Shown: positions 5,634-8,503 of the stretch, in pieces
Layout: every line of letters begins with the position of its first letter
Numbering within the stretch: the stretch's first letter is position 1
NCBI GenBank assembly: GCA_022842565.1
Contig: JALHPH010000028.1
Coordinates: forward strand, 2,083-10,585
From: Fimbriimonadaceae bacterium
GTDB lineage: Bacteria; Armatimonadota; Fimbriimonadia; Fimbriimonadales; Fimbriimonadaceae
Direction of reading: 5' to 3'
DNA: 8,503 nucleotides
The notes under the pieces: generated by a model
Seen by the model: only the letters and a program-made list of their open reading frames with translations
What the model was told of the DNA's origin: nothing
Database searches by the model: none
Program-made: the position numbers and the translations under genes

Positions 5634-5639
5634 TATACT
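5634..5639 (+). promoter_or_regulatory. Candidate -10 box giving a leaderless gcvT mRNA
   Basis: TATACT (5 of 6 to consensus) ends 6 bases before the gcvT ATG at 5646. Transcription would then start at or next to the A of the start codon. No Shine-Dalgarno precedes this ATG (TTGGGCC only), which suits a leaderless message. The -35 position falls in the terminator stem and shows no consensus, as is usual for TANNNT-type leaderless promoters. Confidence 0.45.
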
Positions 5640-5645
5640 TGGGCC

Positions 5646-6728
5646 ATGGACGCCGTCGTTCTTCGAACCCCACTCTATGATGCCCACGTGAAGGCTGGAG
5701 GGCGGATGGTGACCTTTGCGGGCTACAGCCTGCCGGTCCAGTACCAGGGCGTGATTGCCGAGTCCAAGGTTGTTCGTCAGGCCGCCGGGATGTTCGATGT
5801 GAGCCACATGGCGCGGCTTCGATTCCACGGAGCGCGGTGCGTGGAGTTCTTGGAACACGTCACGACCAACGATGTCGCTAAACTAGTGGACGGCACGGGG
5901 CAGTATTCTATGCTGCCCAACCACGAGGGTGGAATCGTTGACGACATCATCGTCTATCGCTTGGCCGAGAATGAGTTCCGGATGGTGGTGAACGCCTCGA
6001 ACCACCAGAAAGTGACGACGTGGCTCAGTTCGCAGAACAATTTCGGACTGACGATGGAGGATCTGACAGTGCAGACGGCGATGATTGCAGTGCAGGGCCC
6101 GGCTGCCACAGAGATTTTGGCCAAGCTTGCCGAGTTTCCTGATGCGATGCGGTCTGCGCCGCTTTTTGGAGTGGTGCACACCGACGTCGCCGGCGTTCAC
6201 TGCTTCGCTGCTCGCAGCGGCTATACCGGCGAAGACGGCTTCGAGCTCATTTGCCCTGCGGACCACGCTCCAAGGCTTTGGGACGCACTGGTTGAGGCCG
6301 AGGTAGTCCCCTGCGGACTCGGCAGCCGAGACGTTTTGCGCGTGGAGGCGGGGTTGCCGCTCTATGGGCACGAACTCCGCGACGACCTGAGCCCCATTGC
6401 CGCCGGTCTGGGTTGGGTGATCGGAAAGGAGAAGCAGTTTATCGGGAGCGGACCCATCCAAAAGGCCCGCGCCGAAGGGACCGCTCACCGACTCTTGGGG
6501 GTGAAGCTTGAGACCAAGCGTGTTGCGCCGGAGGGGTCTGGGGTTTTCGTGGAAGGGGTTCAGTGCGGTGCGGTTTCGAGTGGGATTTACTCGCCGACCC
6601 TTGACTGCGGACTCGCTTTTGCCTTCATCGACCGAGAAGTGGGCACAGGAACGGCCTGCGAAGTGGAAATTCGTGGCAAATTAGAGCCGGGCACCCTCGT
6701 GACCAAGCGGTTTCTCGCCAAAAAGTGA
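5646..6728 (+). CDS. gcvT: Aminomethyltransferase, glycine cleavage system T protein
   Basis: This 360-aa protein has the usual family length. It transfers the methylene group from the aminomethyl-lipoyl H protein to tetrahydrofolate, releasing ammonia and giving 5,10-methylene-THF, in the cytoplasm. Recognisable blocks in order are: RTPLYDAHVKAGGRMVTFAG (7-26), the FDVSHM signature (50-55), GQYSMLPNHEGGIVDDIIVY (85-104) with the conserved Asp pair D99/D100 at the folate/active site, MIAVQGP (146-152), SGYTGEDGFEL (191-201), LRVEAGLPLYGHEL (231-244) and the C-terminal barrel from ~280. The frame is open upstream, but the ATG at 5646 gives the family N-terminus; longer starts would run into the preceding gene and its terminator. 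No gcvH or gcvP lies next to it in the window. A small unknown gene follows 36 bp later. Confidence 0.95.
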   Translation: MDAVVLRTPLYDAHVKAGGRMVTFAGYSLPVQYQGVIAESKVVRQAAGMFDVSHMARLRFHGARCVEFLEHVTTNDVAKLVDGTGQYSMLPNHEGGIVDDIIVYRLAENEFRMVVNASNHQKVTTWLSSQNNFGLTMEDLTVQTAMIAVQGPAATEILAKLAEFPDAMRSAPLFGVVHTDVAGVHCFAARSGYTGEDGFELICPADHAPRLWDALVEAEVVPCGLGSRDVLRVEAGLPLYGHELRDDLSPIAAGLGWVIGKEKQFIGSGPIQKARAEGTAHRLLGVKLETKRVAPEGSGVFVEGVQCGAVSSGIYSPTLDCGLAFAFIDREVGTGTACEVEIRGKLEPGTLVTKRFLAKK

Positions 6729-6735
6729 TGGGACT

Positions 6736-6753
6736 GTTGACGAAAAGTTGACG
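6736..6753 (+). repeat. GTTGACG direct repeat spaced by one helical turn
   Basis: GTTGACG occurs at 6736-6742 and again at 6747-6753, separated by AAAA, so the centres are 11 bp apart on the same DNA face. It fills most of the gap between gcvT and the next gene. Each copy contains a -35-like TTGACG, but no -10 box fits before the ATG at 6765. It may be a regulator site or chance. Confidence 0.3.
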
Positions 6754-6764
6754 TATTCCAGACT

Positions 6765-7076
6765 ATGGCACTCACATTGGATCAACCCATCTTGGGTCTC
6801 GGGATTGATTTCCCCGAGAGCTTGTTTGTGCTGTACCATCCCGAGTCGGGAAAATACGGTTGCTACTACCACGACGGCGTGCACGGTCTCGCATGTTTTT
6901 CAAGTGAGAGCGCAGCATGCCGATTTGCCGAGCTTCTAGACCGGCTCGAGGGAATGGAAACGCAGCACGTGACCTTCGACGAAGCGCGCGAAATCGCGAT
7001 CGGGCGGCCTCTGCCAGTGGTTTCCATTATGCTTGTCGATCAGCTTGACGACCCGGTCATTCACTACGTCCGCTAA
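6765..7076 (+). CDS. Small acidic protein of unknown function
   Basis: This 103-aa soluble protein has no signal peptide or membrane helix. The order of segments is a strand-like start (LGIDFPESLFVLYHPESGKYGCYYHDG), a helix with SSESAACRFAELLDRLEGM (about 49-67), VTFDEAREIAIGRPL (about 72-86) and a C-terminal strand (VVSIMLVDQLDDPVIHYVR). This small alpha/beta layout recalls short uncharacterised proteins such as the cyanobacterial DUF3110 type, but I would not assign it. It lacks the lipoyl-lysine region of GcvH, so it is not the missing H protein. The gap to gcvT is 36 bp on the same strand, so co-transcription is plausible. No Shine-Dalgarno is visible at the ATG. Coding status is supported by the compact fit between gcvT and the convergent GH15 gene, which it overlaps by 20 bp. 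Confidence 0.7.
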   Translation: MALTLDQPILGLGIDFPESLFVLYHPESGKYGCYYHDGVHGLACFSSESAACRFAELLDRLEGMETQHVTFDEAREIAIGRPLPVVSIMLVDQLDDPVIHYVR

Positions 7077-8503
7077 ACTCTCGCTTTCGGGTGAGGTAAA
7101 GCTGGACCGTCCGGGCAAACTCCGCGTGTGACCACGTCAGCGGGCTCACGCTGAGCGCCTCACCCGTGATCGGGTGATACTGCTCGCTCAGGACAGAAGT
7201 CGAGGTTGCTCGGGCCACCACCCAGTCCAGCCAATACGCCTGCTCTTCTAGCTCTTCTGCGCTTTGAGCTTGCAGCATGCGGGTTTGGGCCAGCCACATC
7301 GTGCAGATGATCCAGGGATTGCCTGGGAAATCGTCGGTGCGCCGGAAGTAGTAATCACCCTGGTAGCGCGACATACCGTCGATACCGCCCTTACACCTCA
7401 GAGCCGCCTCGAGGGTATCGGCGGTTCGCTGAACATGCTCGCCATCCAGCGGGAAAACGCCGAACAGCCCAAATGCGAGTGCGGCGCTATCGAGCACCGG
7501 GTCGTGGTGATTGTGTTCATCGACGCGGCGCGCGAAGACCCCGCGGTCCGGCTGCCAAAGGTGCGCAAGCGCTGCCGCTTTCATCGAGTCAGCTGCTTTC
7601 TCGTAAGGGGCTACTCTGGGATCGCCTAGGAGTTCGGCCATTCGCTGGGCCGCTTGGAACGCTGCGATGGTCGTCGCGACGGTGTAGGCGTGGGTTCCGC
7701 GGCGCTCCTCCCACAGGTCCCACGTGGGCAAGGGAAGCCCGCGCTCATCGACGAAATCGACCATGAAATCGCACGCTGGTGCAACAAACGAATGGAACCA
7801 GCGCTCCAGCTTCTCAGCACTTGGGAAGTGGCGCAAGTGATGGTCGATGGCAAAGATCGTGAGGCTCGTTTCATCCTGTTGGGTCGGCACTTCCGCCTCA
7901 CCACCGATGATCCATGGATGCCAGCTCGCGCCAAGACTGCCGTCCGGCGCATATTTGTGAAGAAGCATGGGACGGTCACTGGGGAGCAGCCGAATGCACA
8001 TTTCGATAAAGCCCTCCGCGATTTCGGGGTGACCGGCGGAGTCGGTGACCATACCTACGAGCGCGCCATCGCGCGGCCAAAGGAAGCTGTACGTTGCCCT
8101 GTTGGTCTCCATGATGTCAGAGTCGTTGGCGGCCAAGATGGCGCCCTCGCGGTCGCATTGGCTAGCAATAAGGGCGAGCGAGTTTTTGTACAGCTCGGCC
8201 ACCGCTGGCTTCAGGTGAGCGGTCGGCGTGGGGTCGCACCCGCTCCATATGTGCCACCAGCGCGAGGCGAGGGGCAAGACGTCATCGAGCGACATTCCCC
8301 GTAGGGTTTGGTGGACTTCCTCGATGCTGGAGCCTGCTGCAATCCAGAGTGATGCGCGAGCGGGCGCGGAGTTGGCGACGCGAAGGGAGAGTCCAAACGT
8401 GCTGTCCACCGATCCCTGGCTGATCGGATTGGGGTGGAGGTGCCCATCTTCGGCGTCTGGGCCCGTGCCGACCGAGCCATTGAACGCTTTCACTCCGGTT
8501 GTG
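7057..8503 (-). CDS. Glycoside hydrolase family 15 (glucoamylase-like), 3' part
   Basis: The frame is open to the right edge, so the N-terminus is missing. The GTG at 8493 is an internal valine codon, since three sense codons precede it. About 481 residues remain; bacterial members often reach 600-700. Counting the GTG as residue 1, the fragment starts in the N-terminal beta-sandwich (NGSVGTGPDAEDG) and then shows the (alpha/alpha)6 barrel with GH15 marks: YSFLWPRDGALV (135-146), QQDETSL (205-211), TWDLWEERRGTHAYT (257-271) with the general-acid Glu in WEER (E262/E263), VDEHNHHDPVLDSA (324-337), NPWIICTMWLAQ (392-403) and LSEQYHPITG (435-444) with the probable base E437. It should hydrolyse alpha-glucosidic bonds, such as maltodextrin, starch or trehalose, from non-reducing ends by inversion. 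Location cannot be judged without the N-terminus. It overlaps the convergent small gene by 20 bp. Confidence 0.92.
   Translation of the reverse strand, partial: TTGVKAFNGSVGTGPDAEDGHLHPNPISQGSVDSTFGLSLRVANSAPARASLWIAAGSSIEEVHQTLRGMSLDDVLPLASRWWHIWSGCDPTPTAHLKPAVAELYKNSLALIASQCDREGAILAANDSDIMETNRATYSFLWPRDGALVGMVTDSAGHPEIAEGFIEMCIRLLPSDRPMLLHKYAPDGSLGASWHPWIIGGEAEVPTQQDETSLTIFAIDHHLRHFPSAEKLERWFHSFVAPACDFMVDFVDERGLPLPTWDLWEERRGTHAYTVATTIAAFQAAQRMAELLGDPRVAPYEKAADSMKAAALAHLWQPDRGVFARRVDEHNHHDPVLDSAALAFGLFGVFPLDGEHVQRTADTLEAALRCKGGIDGMSRYQGDYYFRRTDDFPGNPWIICTMWLAQTRMLQAQSAEELEEQAYWLDWVVARATSTSVLSEQYHPITGEALSVSPLTWSHAEFARTVQLYLTRKREFSGRSE

Noticed and set aside
5499..5645. N-terminal extension of gcvT from the ATG at 5499
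   Set aside because: The extra 49 residues lie in another frame of the exported-protein gene and across its terminator, and are not GcvT-like.
4022..5647. A 541-codon open frame on the - strand antisense to the exported-protein gene
   Set aside because: It runs through the terminator, the whole opposite gene and half the intergenic region. Its translation is a compositionally odd Val/Ala/Glu/Ser string without domains. The opposite strand has a signal peptide, domain structure, Shine-Dalgarno and terminator. The lack of stops follows from the strong codon bias of the real gene.
7654..8304. A 216-codon + strand open frame inside the GH15 gene
   Set aside because: It is antisense to unmistakable GH15 catalytic motifs and has no ribosome site or domain of its own.
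8491..8493. GTG as the true start of the GH15 gene
   Set aside because: The frame stays open to the window edge, and the sequence at this point is already inside the N-terminal beta-sandwich (NGSVGTGPDAEDG), so the start is beyond the window.

Overview
The window is a moderately GC-rich (about 60% by eye), densely packed bacterial chromosomal segment. It shows no tRNA, rRNA, CRISPR array, transposase or phage structural gene. The most informative taxonomic hint is the exported protein at 4253-5563. It ends in a dockerin-like double calcium-loop module (DVSGNNEVGPEDF / DLNNDGEVGPADF) after a beta-sandwich, an architecture I associate with Armatimonadota (Fimbriimonas-like bacteria) and some planctomycete-type genomes. 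This assignment is inference and should be treated as tentative.

Layout, left to right. Bases 1-189 are the 3' end of an amidohydrolase on the + strand. It converges on, and overlaps by 19 bp, the last gene of a compact four-gene operon on the - strand (3932 down to 171). In transcription order the operon encodes: (i) a 145-aa protein with a sigma-70 region-4-like helix-turn-helix; (ii) a membrane protein with a cytoplasmic zinc ribbon and TPRs, one membrane helix, a long Pro/Thr/Gln linker and an extracytoplasmic TPR pair; (iii) an exported or lipid-anchored TPR protein, coupled to gene ii by an ATGA overlap; (iv) a membrane-anchored PilZ protein with both c-di-GMP-binding motifs. I read this as one envelope-spanning signalling unit of unknown output. 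It is the best candidate for an undescribed system in the window.

A 320-bp divergent intergenic region (3933-4252) separates this operon from the exported dockerin-like protein. It is rich in signals: a strong sigma-70-type promoter for the operon (TTGACA, 18 bp, TATAGT), a 7+7 dyad over its -10 and start point, a tandem 14-bp repeat over its -35, a TACAAT box and a perfect 14-bp palindrome on the other side, two small hairpins, and a 15-codon leader ORF whose stop overlaps the start of the exported protein as ATGA. The exported gene ends in a textbook intrinsic terminator (5587-5622).

The right part carries gcvT (aminomethyltransferase, glycine cleavage T protein), possibly transcribed as a leaderless mRNA, then a 103-aa protein of unknown function. 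That gene converges on, and overlaps by 20 bp, the 3' part of a GH15 glucoamylase-like glycoside hydrolase on the - strand, which runs off the right edge. These last genes look like ordinary metabolism unrelated to the signalling operon.
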